Assembly: GCA_017450425.1 (NCBI GenBank)
Contig: JAFSUV010000021.1
Coordinates: forward strand, 1-20,475
DNA: 20,475 nucleotides
Source of the DNA: Kiritimatiellia bacterium
GTDB lineage: Bacteria > Verrucomicrobiota > Kiritimatiellia > RFP12 > UBA3636
Direction: 5' to 3'
Below are positions 1 through 7,253 of the stretch, one piece after another. A program made the position numbers and the translations under genes. Below the pieces are notes generated by a model. It was not told the DNA's origin and did no database searches. It worked only from the letters and a program-made list of their open reading frames with translations. Numbering within the stretch: position 1 is the first letter of the stretch; every line of letters starts with the position of its first letter.

Positions 1-192
1 CCGGAAAAGGCGCTCGAAAGCACGATCACGCGGACGAACCACCTCGCGAAGCGGCAGCGCACATGGTGGAGGACCCAGGCGCGCGTCGAATGGGTCGGCG
101 GCCCGAAGGACGCATCCGACGTGCCGCGCGCCGCGGCCGAAGTCGCCGCCATCTGGGAAAAACATGGAAAAACTCCGGTCGCCCTTCCTTGA
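1..192 (+). CDS. miaA: tRNA dimethylallyltransferase MiaA, C-terminal fragment
   Basis: The reading frame is open from the window edge to a TGA at 190-192 and gives the last 63 residues of a protein. MiaA transfers a dimethylallyl group to adenosine 37 of tRNAs that read codons starting with U. The fragment contains the C-terminal family signature TRxxAKRQxTWxR (here TRTNHLAKRQRTWWRTQ), followed by a V-x-W segment and a short variable tail, as in full-length MiaA. The N-terminal P-loop and the dimethylallyl diphosphate site lie outside the window. The end overlaps the radC start by 29 bases in another frame, so the two are probably co-transcribed. The call rests on the signature alone but is quite specific. 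Confidence 0.85.
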   Translation, partial: PEKALESTITRTNHLAKRQRTWWRTQARVEWVGGPKDASDVPRAAAEVAAIWEKHGKTPVALP

Positions 193-985
193 ATGCGCCG
201 AGCCGCCCCCGTCGCCGACGCGGCCGCTCTCGACCGAGTTCGAGGGCCGCAAATCGTCGCTTCCGCGCGAACGGCTCGCGACTTTCGGCCCGCAGGCGCT
301 CTCCGACGCCGAACTTCTCGCGATCCTGCTCGGCACCGGGACGCACGGGCACAACGTGCTCGCGGTGGCCGGCGAGATTCTGCGCACCCACGGCGACGAC
401 CTTTCGCTCCTTGCGCGGGCGACCGAACGGGACTTGACGCGCATCGCCGGAGTCGGGCGCGTAAAGGCGCTGGAACTCGTGGCCGTGTTCGAGCTTTGCC
501 GCCGCATCCTGCGCTCCACGTCGCGCGCCGGCCGCCCCTTGCTCGACACGGACGAGCGCGTCGCGAGGTTCCTCTGGCCGCTCGTGGCGCTGCGCGACAC
601 CGAGGCGTTTTTCGTATTGCCGCTCGACAGCAAAAGCCGCCTCTGCGCCTCCGTCAGGCGCTCCGACCTTTGCACCGGTTCGGGCACGGCCGATGCCACG
701 CCCGTCCACCCGCGCGACGTTTTCCGCGAGGCGGTCAAGGCGGACGCCAGTTTCGTCGTGGTGGCGCACAACCATCCGTCCGGCGACCCCGCGCCGTCGG
801 CGCAGGACATCGCGCTCACGCGGCGTCTCGCCGAGGCCGGCGCCGCCGTCGGGATCCCGCTTTTGGATTCGCTCGTGATCGGCGGTCTGGCGGGCGACTG
901 CTCGGCCGACCCTTTCGGCGGCCCGGGCGCGCTCCCGCGTTTCGTTTCCATCCGCAGGATGAGGGGCGATGTTTTCCCGCGCTGA
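164..985 (+). CDS. radC: RadC family JAB-domain protein (UPF0758)
   Basis: A 273-residue RadC-family protein. The N-terminal part carries the family motif PRERLATFGPQALSDAELLA (about 34-53) and a helix-hairpin-helix-like IAGVGRVKA segment (94-102). The C-terminal part is a JAB/MPN domain with the metal-binding JAMM motif H202-N-H204-P-S-G-D followed by P-S-A-Q-D215. The family is historically called a DNA repair protein, but the original radC102 mutation turned out to lie in recG, so the biochemical role is unsettled. Length is slightly above the usual 220-230 because of a Pro-rich N-terminal extension of about 30 residues. The C-terminus after LVIGG does not show the usual Y-S-F-x-E-x-G ending and is replaced by a Gly/Pro-rich tail. 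It starts inside the end of miaA. Confidence 0.92.
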   Translation: MEKLRSPFLECAEPPPSPTRPLSTEFEGRKSSLPRERLATFGPQALSDAELLAILLGTGTHGHNVLAVAGEILRTHGDDLSLLARATERDLTRIAGVGRVKALELVAVFELCRRILRSTSRAGRPLLDTDERVARFLWPLVALRDTEAFFVLPLDSKSRLCASVRRSDLCTGSGTADATPVHPRDVFREAVKADASFVVVAHNHPSGDPAPSAQDIALTRRLAEAGAAVGIPLLDSLVIGGLAGDCSADPFGGPGALPRFVSIRRMRGDVFPR

Positions 986-1001
986 CTCGACTCCGCATAA
1001 A

Positions 1002-1037
1002 ATGGTGCAACACGTGACAGAAAGGTGCAACAAGTGA
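1002..1037 (+). other. 11-codon mini-ORF over an imperfect direct repeat, abutting the next start
   Basis: ATG at 1002 opens an 11-codon frame (MVQHVTERCNK) ending in TGA at 1035-1037. The last base of that stop is the first base of the preferred start of the next gene (ATG 1037). The same stretch is an imperfect direct repeat: GGTGCAACACGTGA at 1004-1017 and GGTGCAACAAGTGA at 1024-1037, one mismatch, 20-base period. No Shine-Dalgarno sequence precedes the mini-ORF. It may be a translational-coupling leader, a binding site, or chance. Confidence 0.25.
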
Positions 1038-3577
1038 TGGAACGGCTCCGCAAATTCTGGCCATGCCTGCTTTTCCTCGCCGCAGTCGCCGTGGGCTTGT
1101 GCGTTTTTTCGCGCGAACTCGCGCCGTTTGCGGTGCTGAACGCGCCGGATTCGCCGCCCGACCTGGCGCGCCCCGGTGTTTGGCACCGCGCCATGTCGTG
1201 GCTTTGCAGCCCTTCGCACAGTCTCTGGCACGATGAACTGCTGAAAATCGCCCTGCCCTCCCTCGTTTTCCACGAGGCGACGTACATCCTCGACGCGGCG
1301 TTTCAGGCGCTGGCGCTCGCGGCGTACCTGCGCATTGTCGGGCTTCCCGTCGCGGAATGCTGCGCCGGCGGTCTCGCCTTCGCGTTTTCCGGTTACAACT
1401 TCACGCTCTTCAACGCCGGGCATCGCGGCTACGCCGGAATGATGCCGTACGCGCTGCTTCTGCTTTCGCTGGCGGAAAGCGCGATTCGCCGCCCTTCGCC
1501 GCCCGCATTCGTCCTCATGGCGGTTTGCGCGACTTGCGGCATCGCGGCGCAAATCGACGTGTTCGTCTTCGTTGCGCTTCTCGTCGCGGCGTACGCCGTC
1601 TTCCGCATCGTTTCGCTCGCGAGGCGCGAAGGCCCCGCCGCGTTCTTCGCCGCCCGCGCCCGCGGCTTCGCGCTTGGCGCGGCCATCCTCGCCGTTTCAT
1701 TCGCGGCCTTTGGATACGGCACCGTGAAGCAGGTTTTCACGGAACTCATCCCGGACCGCGAGGCGCAGATTTCCGGCTCGGCGGAAAAGGCGGAAGACGC
1801 CGGAAAAGAGGCGCAGGGCGTCGATTCCGGCAGCGGAGAGGACGACGCGCAATGGATTTTCGCGACGAACTGGAGTCTGCCGCCGGAGGACATCGCGGAA
1901 TTCGTCGCGCCGGATCTGCGCGGGCGCGATTCCGGCAACCGGAAGGCGCCGTACTGGGGGCGTCTCGGCCGCTCGTTCGGCTGGACGCCGCAGAACCGCT
2001 CCGGCTTTTCCGATTTCCGCCAGCATTCGCTTTACATGGGAGCCGTGCCGGTGGCGTTTGCCGCGTTCGCGCTCGTGCTTGCGCTCGCCGGCTGCGCTCC
2101 GCAGCGGCGCGGTCTCGTCTGGTTCTGGTGGTGCGCGGCCGCGGTCGCGGTCATGCTGGCGCTCGGCAGGTACGGCTTTCTGTACCGGGCGTTCTACGCG
2201 CTTCCGGTGTTCGACAAGGTGCGCGCGCCCGTCAAGTTCGTCCACCTCGCGGAAATCGCCATCGCCATCCTGTTCGCTCACGGCCTCCACGGCCTGCGCG
2301 CTTTGGCTTCCGGCTCCGGCGCCGCCGGCGACCGCCGCCGGCTGCGTTTGGCCGCGAAGATTTCCATGTTCGCGCTCCTCGCCGTTGCGGCCGCTCTCGC
2401 CGCGTATTCGGCCTTTTCGCCGCATCCGGACGATCCGGCCCGCTTTCCCGCGGCCGCCGTGAAAGGCGGTTGGTCTGCGGCTCTTGCACACGGCTCCGCG
2501 CTTTTTGCGATGTGCGCCGCCGCCGTGGGGGCGTGCGCCTTCGCGCCGGAGCGTGTCAGGGCCCGGGCCGCGCGCATTTCGATACCGGCCATCGCCGCCA
2601 TCGCCGCCATCGACCTCGCTTCCGCCGCTTCGCGCTATGCCTCCTCGATCGACGTTTCGGCGCAGTACGCGGGTTCTGCGGCCGTCGATGCGCTGCGCAA
2701 ATACACGCCGGGCGACGGTCGCGCCTGGTCGTACATCATGCTCACGCACGAACCGGTGCCGGGAAGCGCCCTCATGGCCCTCGGCAAGGCGCTCGACAAC
2801 GCGGGCTTCGCGCAGCGCGACCCCGAAGTCGGCGACGGGCCGCAGACCGACAGGCTGATGGCCTGGATCGCTCTTGGCGGCGACATTCGCAAGTCGTGGG
2901 AGTTCTGGGGCACCGTCGGAGCGTTCGCGACGCCGAACGATGCGCGGGCGCTCGCGGCGGCCGGCATCGCCGACGTCGTTGCCGCGCTCGACCTTTCGCC
3001 GTCCGGCGTGCCGGTGCGGGCGAAGGACCCGCGCCGGCCGCGCCTCGTCCTCGTCTCCCCGCGCCGCTCTTCGCCGCCGGTTGCGGTGTGGCACGATTGG
3101 ACTACGGTCGAAAACGACGGTTTCGCCGCGGCGATGGAGGCCGTGAAACGCCCCGGCTTCGACCTCTCGCGCTCGATTGCGCTGTTCGCCGGAGCCGACG
3201 CCGGACAGTTGCCGCCGACTTCGGACGCACCGCCGGAACCCGCTTCGCTGCGCGTGTCGCCGTTCGCCACGGACGGCAGGGTCGCCGAGATTTCCGGCCA
3301 TGCCTCCTCTCCGGGCGTCCTGCTCCTGCGCGAAGACAGGATGCGCAAGTTTCGCGAGTGCGTCTCGGCAACCGTCAACGGCGCCCCGGCGCCGCTGATG
3401 GTCGGGAACGGGATGTTCTTCGCGCTTCCGGTCCCGGCCGGCGATCTCGACGTCCGGCTTGTCGCCAGAATGCCCTGGCGCTGCCTGGCGCTGCCCGCGG
3501 CCGGATGGGCGGTGGCGCTGATTGCTCTTGCCGCCTGGCTGAAATCTTTCGGAAAGGGAGGTGCGGCGAATGCCTGA
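1037..3577 (+). CDS. YfhO-like polytopic membrane protein (GT-C superfamily type)
   Basis: An 846-residue integral membrane protein. It has an N-terminal membrane anchor (about 7-24), a periplasmic loop rich in Trp and Pro, then many hydrophobic helices (about 70-230, 315-430, 480-520). A large soluble region follows (about 530-800), with a single membrane span close to the C-terminus. The layout, the early SGYNFTLFNAGH region and the C-terminal order (LLLREDR, a short VNG sheet, LPVPAGDLDVRL, then a final helix) resemble bacterial YfhO proteins. Those are lipid-linked-sugar glycosyltransferases of GT-C fold that modify cell-envelope polymers. Substrate here is unknown. ATG 1037 is preferred over GTG 1025 because AAAGG (1021-1025) lies 11 bases before it. 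The stop overlaps the next gene, suggesting coupling. Family assignment is by overall pattern, not by a decisive catalytic motif. Confidence 0.68.
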   Translation: MERLRKFWPCLLFLAAVAVGLCVFSRELAPFAVLNAPDSPPDLARPGVWHRAMSWLCSPSHSLWHDELLKIALPSLVFHEATYILDAAFQALALAAYLRIVGLPVAECCAGGLAFAFSGYNFTLFNAGHRGYAGMMPYALLLLSLAESAIRRPSPPAFVLMAVCATCGIAAQIDVFVFVALLVAAYAVFRIVSLARREGPAAFFAARARGFALGAAILAVSFAAFGYGTVKQVFTELIPDREAQISGSAEKAEDAGKEAQGVDSGSGEDDAQWIFATNWSLPPEDIAEFVAPDLRGRDSGNRKAPYWGRLGRSFGWTPQNRSGFSDFRQHSLYMGAVPVAFAAFALVLALAGCAPQRRGLVWFWWCAAAVAVMLALGRYGFLYRAFYALPVFDKVRAPVKFVHLAEIAIAILFAHGLHGLRALASGSGAAGDRRRLRLAAKISMFALLAVAAALAAYSAFSPHPDDPARFPAAAVKGGWSAALAHGSALFAMCAAAVGACAFAPERVRARAARISIPAIAAIAAIDLASAASRYASSIDVSAQYAGSAAVDALRKYTPGDGRAWSYIMLTHEPVPGSALMALGKALDNAGFAQRDPEVGDGPQTDRLMAWIALGGDIRKSWEFWGTVGAFATPNDARALAAAGIADVVAALDLSPSGVPVRAKDPRRPRLVLVSPRRSSPPVAVWHDWTTVENDGFAAAMEAVKRPGFDLSRSIALFAGADAGQLPPTSDAPPEPASLRVSPFATDGRVAEISGHASSPGVLLLREDRMRKFRECVSATVNGAPAPLMVGNGMFFALPVPAGDLDVRLVARMPWRCLALPAAGWAVALIALAAWLKSFGKGGAANA

Positions 3578-5162
3578 CAGCGATCCCCGAAAACTCGCAG
3601 AAGCGCTCGGCGTGCCGTTCTTCGACACGATCGACGACTCGCTCTTCGATCCCGGCCTGGTCTCCGCGCTCCCCGTGGATTGGGCCCGCCGCAATTGCGC
3701 GCTGCCGGTGCGCCTGCCCGACGGCTCTTCCGCGCTGGTCGTGGCGGACGCCGCATCCATGTCGCTCGCCCAGAGCGCTTCCATCGCCACGGGGCGGGAG
3801 CTTAAGCCCGCGTTCGCGGCCCGGACCGAAATCATGCGCGCCATCGACGAAGCGTGGTATGCGGGGCGCGCGACTTCGGTTGCGCCCGGCGCCGGTGCCG
3901 GGTCCGGGGACGCGACACCCGGCGCGCCCGGCGCCCCGCAAGGCGTTTCCCCCGCTCCGGCGGGCGGCGAAGAGTCGGATCTGCTGCTCGCTCACGGCGA
4001 ACCTGCCGAGCGGTTCTGGGCGGACACGATTCTCGAAGCGATCCGCAAGGGCGCTTCCGACATCCACGTCGATCCGCAGCGCGATGAAACGGTGAAAGTC
4101 CGCTTCAGGATCGCCGGCACCCTCTACGAACAGCCCCCGCCCCCGCCCGGCCTTTCCCGCCAGATCGCGTCGCGGGCCAAAATCCTGGCCCACATGGACA
4201 TCGCCGAGCACCGGCTCGCCCAAGACGGCATGATGCAGGTCCGCGCCGGCGGCAGGATGGTTGACGTCAGGGCGTCCACGATCCCGGTGGCGGACGGCGA
4301 GCGCGTCGTCCTGCGGCTTCTGAGCCGCGAAGATTCGCTGCGCCCCCTTTCCGGACTCGGCATGCCGCAAACGGTGCTCGACGCCTTTCGCGCGACGATC
4401 GACCGCCCGAACGGCATCGTCGCCGTGTGCGGCCCCACCGGATCCGGCAAGACGACCACGCTCTATTCGGCGCTTTGCTCGATGGACTCGCGCCGCCGCA
4501 ACATCATGACCATCGAGGACCCTGTCGAATACAGGCTCCAGGGCATCGCGCAAATCCAGGTGAAACCGAAAATCGGGTTCACTTTCGCCGCCGGCTTGCG
4601 CCATGTGCTGCGCCAGGACCCCGATGTCATCCTCGTCGGCGAGACGCGCGACAGCGAAACGGCCGAAATCGCGGTGCGCGCTTCGCTGACCGGGCATCTC
4701 GTCTTCACGACGTTGCATACGAACGACGCCCCTTCGGCGCCGATGCGCCTCGTTGACATGGGGGTCGAGCCGTACCTCCTCGCTTCGTGTCTGCGCGGCG
4801 TCCTTGCGCAGCGGCTCGTGCGCCGGGTGTGCCCCGCGTGCGTCCGCATCGAGCGGTTCGGCTCCGCCGCAGCGTACGGCGCGAGGGAGGAAGCGCTGGC
4901 GCGCGAGGCCGGCTGCGCCGGAGTGGCAAAGGCCGTTGGTTGCGCCTCGTGCCTGGAGGGCTACGCCGGGCGCACCGGCATTTTCGAGTTTCTCCCCTGC
5001 GGCGGCGCTGTCGCCGCCGCGATACACGGCGGCGAACTCGCGCCGGAAGCGCTTCGCACCGCCGCCGGAAAGTCGTATTTGCCGATGTCCGCCGACGCTC
5101 TGGATAAGCTCTCCCGCGGCGAAACCACGCCGGCGGAAATCCTCGCGGCACTCGGTTCCTAG
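3570..5162 (+). CDS. GspE/PilB-family type II/IV secretion ATPase
   Basis: A 530-residue hexameric-ATPase-type protein that would power type II secretion or type IV pilus assembly from the cytoplasmic face of the inner membrane. Residues 1-95 form a T2SSE_N-like domain. Residues about 102-133 are a Gly/Ala/Pro linker. The core has Walker A GPTGSGKTT (288-296), the Asp box TIEDPVEY (314-321), Walker B QDPDVILVGETRD (349-361) and the His box HLVFTTLHTND (376-386). A Cys pair at 421/424 (CPAC) and another at 458/461 (CASC) match the zinc-binding C-terminal module of GspE. Start ATG 3570 is chosen because GGGAGGTG (3555-3562) precedes it at good distance; GTG 3561 lies inside that site. The start overlaps the stop of the upstream membrane protein. 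No other secretion or pilus gene is in the window, so GspE and PilB cannot be separated. Confidence 0.9.
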   Translation: MPDSDPRKLAEALGVPFFDTIDDSLFDPGLVSALPVDWARRNCALPVRLPDGSSALVVADAASMSLAQSASIATGRELKPAFAARTEIMRAIDEAWYAGRATSVAPGAGAGSGDATPGAPGAPQGVSPAPAGGEESDLLLAHGEPAERFWADTILEAIRKGASDIHVDPQRDETVKVRFRIAGTLYEQPPPPPGLSRQIASRAKILAHMDIAEHRLAQDGMMQVRAGGRMVDVRASTIPVADGERVVLRLLSREDSLRPLSGLGMPQTVLDAFRATIDRPNGIVAVCGPTGSGKTTTLYSALCSMDSRRRNIMTIEDPVEYRLQGIAQIQVKPKIGFTFAAGLRHVLRQDPDVILVGETRDSETAEIAVRASLTGHLVFTTLHTNDAPSAPMRLVDMGVEPYLLASCLRGVLAQRLVRRVCPACVRIERFGSAAAYGAREEALAREAGCAGVAKAVGCASCLEGYAGRTGIFEFLPCGGAVAAAIHGGELAPEALRTAAGKSYLPMSADALDKLSRGETTPAEILAALGS

Positions 5163-5203
5163 CGAGCCGGCGCCGCCGCACCGAAAAAAAAAGCAAAATT
5201 TGA

Positions 5204-5237
5204 CTTGGCTAACAGAAACGGGAGGTGCTAGACTTCC
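5204..5237 (+). promoter_or_regulatory. Putative sigma70-type promoter of the ferredoxin gene
   Basis: TTGGCT at 5205-5210 and TAGACT at 5229-5234 are separated by 18 bases, with a TG one base before the -10 box (extended -10). A second possible -35, TTGACT at 5200-5205, is too far upstream. Transcription starting near 5241 would give a leader of about 80 bases before the ATG at 5321. The block CTTG-N7-GAAACGG (5204-5221) recurs upstream of the fadL-type gene. Confidence 0.45.
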
Positions 5238-5320
5238 CTCCGTTCCGTCAACAACCCCTCGACGGGCCTTCACGGCAGGGGGTGCGCCGGAATCAACAAC
5301 GAGAAAACAAAGGATGTAAA

Positions 5321-5491
5321 ATGGCACACTCCATCAATCCCGATTCTTGCGTCGGCTGCGGCGCTTGCAAGGATACTTGCCCGGTCGAGGCGATCAGCCA
5401 GGACGGCGACAAGTGCAAGGTGAACCCCGACGTCTGCGTCGATTGCGGCGCTTGCGAAGGCGCTTGCCCCACCGGCGCGATCTCCGCGTAG
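5321..5491 (+). CDS. 2[4Fe-4S] ferredoxin
   Basis: A 56-residue clostridial-type ferredoxin, a small soluble electron carrier for low-potential redox enzymes. Two cluster-binding motifs are intact: CVGCGACKDTCP (residues 10-21) and CVDCGACEGACP (about 39-50), each CxxCxxCxxxCP. An internal pseudo-two-fold symmetry is visible, with PVEAIS and PTGAIS after the respective motifs. Length is the usual 55-60. The start is ATG 5321, with AGGA at 5311-5314 as ribosome binding site; frame continues open upstream but has no similar site. It is monocistronic: its own promoter lies upstream and a strong terminator follows. No partner oxidoreductase is adjacent, so its electron donor and acceptor cannot be deduced. 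Confidence 0.96.
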   Translation: MAHSINPDSCVGCGACKDTCPVEAISQDGDKCKVNPDVCVDCGACEGACPTGAISA

Positions 5492-5517
5492 CAACGCTGC
5501 GGTACGCCGCTTGACCG

Positions 5518-5557
5518 AATCCCGCCGGCGCGGCCGCGCCGGCGGGATTTGTCTTTG
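5518..5557 (+). terminator. Perfect palindromic rho-independent terminator after ferredoxin
   Basis: Bases 5518-5549 are a perfect 32-base palindrome: a 16-base arm reading AATCCCGCCGGCGCGG and its exact reverse complement. The run TTTGTCTTTG follows from 5548. The folded RNA would have a GC-rich stem of 14 pairs around a GGCC loop, followed by a U-rich tail. It sits 27 bases after the ferredoxin stop and insulates it from the omptin-like gene. Being symmetric it could also fold in the opposite-strand transcript. Confidence 0.85.
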
Positions 5558-5581
5558 CCGGCATGGCGGCGCGGGTTTTTG

Positions 5582-5587
5582 TATAAT
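5582..5587 (+). promoter_or_regulatory. Consensus -10 box (TATAAT) of the omptin-like gene
   Basis: TATAAT at 5582-5587 is a perfect -10 hexamer directly preceded by TTTTTG. A start near 5594 would give a leader of about 30 bases containing the AAGGAG ribosome binding site (5609-5614). No good -35 hexamer is found at 16-18 bases; TTGCCG at 5555-5560 would need a 21-base spacer. The promoter lies immediately after the ferredoxin terminator, so the gene has its own transcription unit. Confidence 0.5.
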
Positions 5588-5623
5588 CGCGGGCGTTGCA
5601 CCACAATCAAGGAGCATTCACAC

Positions 5624-6640
5624 ATGAAATTCTGCGGTTTTTCACGGTTCGCCGGCGCGGCGGTCGCGGCGTTTGCGGCGACGGCCTCCGTTTCGCGCGG
5701 ATCCGGTTTTCGCGCTACTCCCCTCGCGGACTACAGCGAGGACAAGATTTCGGTCGGCTGGGAGGTGGGTTTTTCCGTCGTGGCCGGCGAAGCGAACGAG
5801 CACGTGTTTTCGCCGCGCAGCGAAGCGCTCTCGTACGCCGCCGCGACCAAAACCCGGTATGAAAACCGCCGGCACCAGCTCTCCCGCCTCGACTGGGACC
5901 TCGTGGCCTCCATGGCCGGCTTTTCCGGGTCGGTTCGCAAGGGCCGCCTTTCGCTCAACGGCGGCGTCTGGTACGGCGGAAGCGGCTCGGACGACTGGGA
6001 AATGGAGGACTACGACTGGCTGGCCGGCGACCAGAGGGGCCACACGCACTACTCGAAGAGCGAAACCGAGCTGACGGACGCCTGGATGCTCGACGCCAAC
6101 GTTTCGTACGACTTCTACAGAACCGACGACGCGGTCGGCTACCTCTTCGCCGGCGCTCGCGAACAGCGCTGGAAGTGGACTTGCGACGGCAAAAACGAAT
6201 ACCACTACCCCGAGTACAACTACCGCTGGGTGTACGACTACAGCCATTGCATCGATTACAGGCAGGTCTTCTTCTTCGGGTACCTCGGAGTCGGCGGAAA
6301 ATGGAAAATCGCCGATGACCTGAGCCTCGGCGCCTACGCTTCGTGGGCACCGTGCTACAAGGGCCGCGACCGCGACAACCACATCAACGCCGACAAGTAT
6401 TTCATCGATTCGTTCGACTACGACGACGGCAATGTCTATGGCGCGGGCGTCTCGGTGGAATGGGCGCTTTCCGAAACCGCCACTCTCAGCGCCGCGGTCG
6501 ATTGGCAGAAGGCGACCCTGCATGAAGGCGACATAAGGGTCGAAGAGATATCGACCGGCAGCGTGGCCAGCGCCCCGGACGCCGCCGGCATCGAAAGCGA
6601 ATACCTGGCGCTGACGATCGCGGCCGCCTGGCGCTTCTAG
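5624..6640 (+). CDS. Omptin family outer-membrane aspartyl-type protease
   Basis: A 338-residue exported beta-barrel protein resembling OmpT, Pla and SopA, which cut surface-exposed polypeptides at basic residues from the outer membrane. A short signal peptide (about 1-26) precedes alternating amphipathic strands, and the protein ends in an aromatic Phe (AAAWRF), typical for barrels. Compared with OmpT from memory, GEANEHVF (55-62) corresponds to GKTKERVY, and SRLDWDL (87-93) to SQLDWKF. MEDYDW (127-132) corresponds to VDQDW with the catalytic D83/D85 pair, and DRDNH (249-253) to DNDEH with D208, D210 and H212. So all four catalytic positions (D129, D131, D251, H253) appear present, plus E59 at the E27 position. 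ATG 5624 has AAGGAG 9 bases upstream. Loops are longer and Tyr/Asp/His-rich (about 180-215), so specificity may differ. Confidence 0.85.
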   Translation: MKFCGFSRFAGAAVAAFAATASVSRGSGFRATPLADYSEDKISVGWEVGFSVVAGEANEHVFSPRSEALSYAAATKTRYENRRHQLSRLDWDLVASMAGFSGSVRKGRLSLNGGVWYGGSGSDDWEMEDYDWLAGDQRGHTHYSKSETELTDAWMLDANVSYDFYRTDDAVGYLFAGAREQRWKWTCDGKNEYHYPEYNYRWVYDYSHCIDYRQVFFFGYLGVGGKWKIADDLSLGAYASWAPCYKGRDRDNHINADKYFIDSFDYDDGNVYGAGVSVEWALSETATLSAAVDWQKATLHEGDIRVEEISTGSVASAPDAAGIESEYLALTIAAAWRF

Positions 6641-6671
6641 CGCCTCGTTCCGGCGCTGGGCTTTTGCGACG

Positions 6672-7253
6672 ATGAGGATTTCAGGAGGCACGATGCGCGG
6701 CCGGGTGCTTGCCGCGCCCGCGAACTGCGCATTGCGTCCGACGCAGGACGCGGTGCGCGAAGCGGTGTTTTCAATGCTCGCCGCCGTGATTCGCGGCAGT
6801 TCGTTTCTCGATCTCTACGCGGGCACCGGCGCCGTCGGGCTGGAGGCGCTGAGCCGCGGCGCCGCAAGCGTCGCATGGGTTGAAAAGAATCCGAAAATCG
6901 CACGGGTGCTGGAGTCGAACGTATCGGCGCTCTGCGGCGGCGCTCCGCCGCAGGGGTCGCGCATATTCCGCGCCGACGCGGAGCAGTGGCTCAAGCGCCC
7001 GCCCCTTCCCGGCGGCTCGGTGGACATCGTTTTCGCCGATCCGCCGTATGTCGAGCGCGAAGGCGAAAGGGACTCGATGCCCGAGTTGGCGGCTGCGGCG
7101 GCCGCCGGCGGGATTTTGGCGGAAGGGGCGTTTTTCGTGGCGGAGCAGCGGGAAGGCACCCCTCTCGACACGCCGTGCGGTTTTGAGCTTTTGACGCGCC
7201 GCCGCTACGGTCGCACCGCCGTTTCGCTCCTCAAGTGGGTTGGCGGCCGATGA
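6672..7253 (+). CDS. rsmD: 16S rRNA (guanine(966)-N(2))-methyltransferase RsmD
   Basis: A 193-residue SAM-dependent methyltransferase that modifies G966 of 16S rRNA during 30S assembly. Family marks in order: N-terminal MRISGG-MRGR (1-11), LRPTQDAVREAVF (21-33), the SAM-binding loop FLDLYAGTGAVGLEALSRGA (45-64), the acidic VEKN (70-73), and the catalytic DPPY (123-126). Length fits the family (about 180-200). The start at 6672 agrees with the conserved N-terminus; however, AGGAGG at 6683-6688 sits just before a second in-frame ATG at 6693, so a protein seven residues shorter is possible. The stop TGA overlaps the next ATG (ATGA at 7250-7253), showing translational coupling to the GtrA-like gene. 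Confidence 0.93.
   Translation: MRISGGTMRGRVLAAPANCALRPTQDAVREAVFSMLAAVIRGSSFLDLYAGTGAVGLEALSRGAASVAWVEKNPKIARVLESNVSALCGGAPPQGSRIFRADAEQWLKRPPLPGGSVDIVFADPPYVEREGERDSMPELAAAAAAGGILAEGAFFVAEQREGTPLDTPCGFELLTRRRYGRTAVSLLKWVGGR

Noticed and set aside
1697..3844. Long minus-strand open frame of 715 codons opposite the YfhO-like gene
   Set aside because: Composition is Arg/Gly/Ala-rich with no recognisable motif, and it lies antisense to a protein with clear membrane topology. Long antisense frames are expected in GC-rich DNA.
1357..4095. Plus-strand 912-codon frame overlapping two genes in another frame
   Set aside because: Extremely Arg-rich translation and crosses the boundary of two well-supported genes.
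5225..5320. Ferredoxin extended upstream to GTG 5225
   Set aside because: The extension would overlap the promoter -10 box, has no family similarity, and a good ribosome binding site supports ATG 5321.
5241..5320. Riboswitch in the ferredoxin leader
   Set aside because: Only short complementary stretches (for example CGTC/GACG) are visible; nothing matches a known riboswitch core.
3375..5327. Minus-strand open frame of 650 codons opposite the secretion ATPase
   Set aside because: It is antisense to an ATPase with all motifs intact and shows low-complexity Arg/Gly content; a shadow frame.
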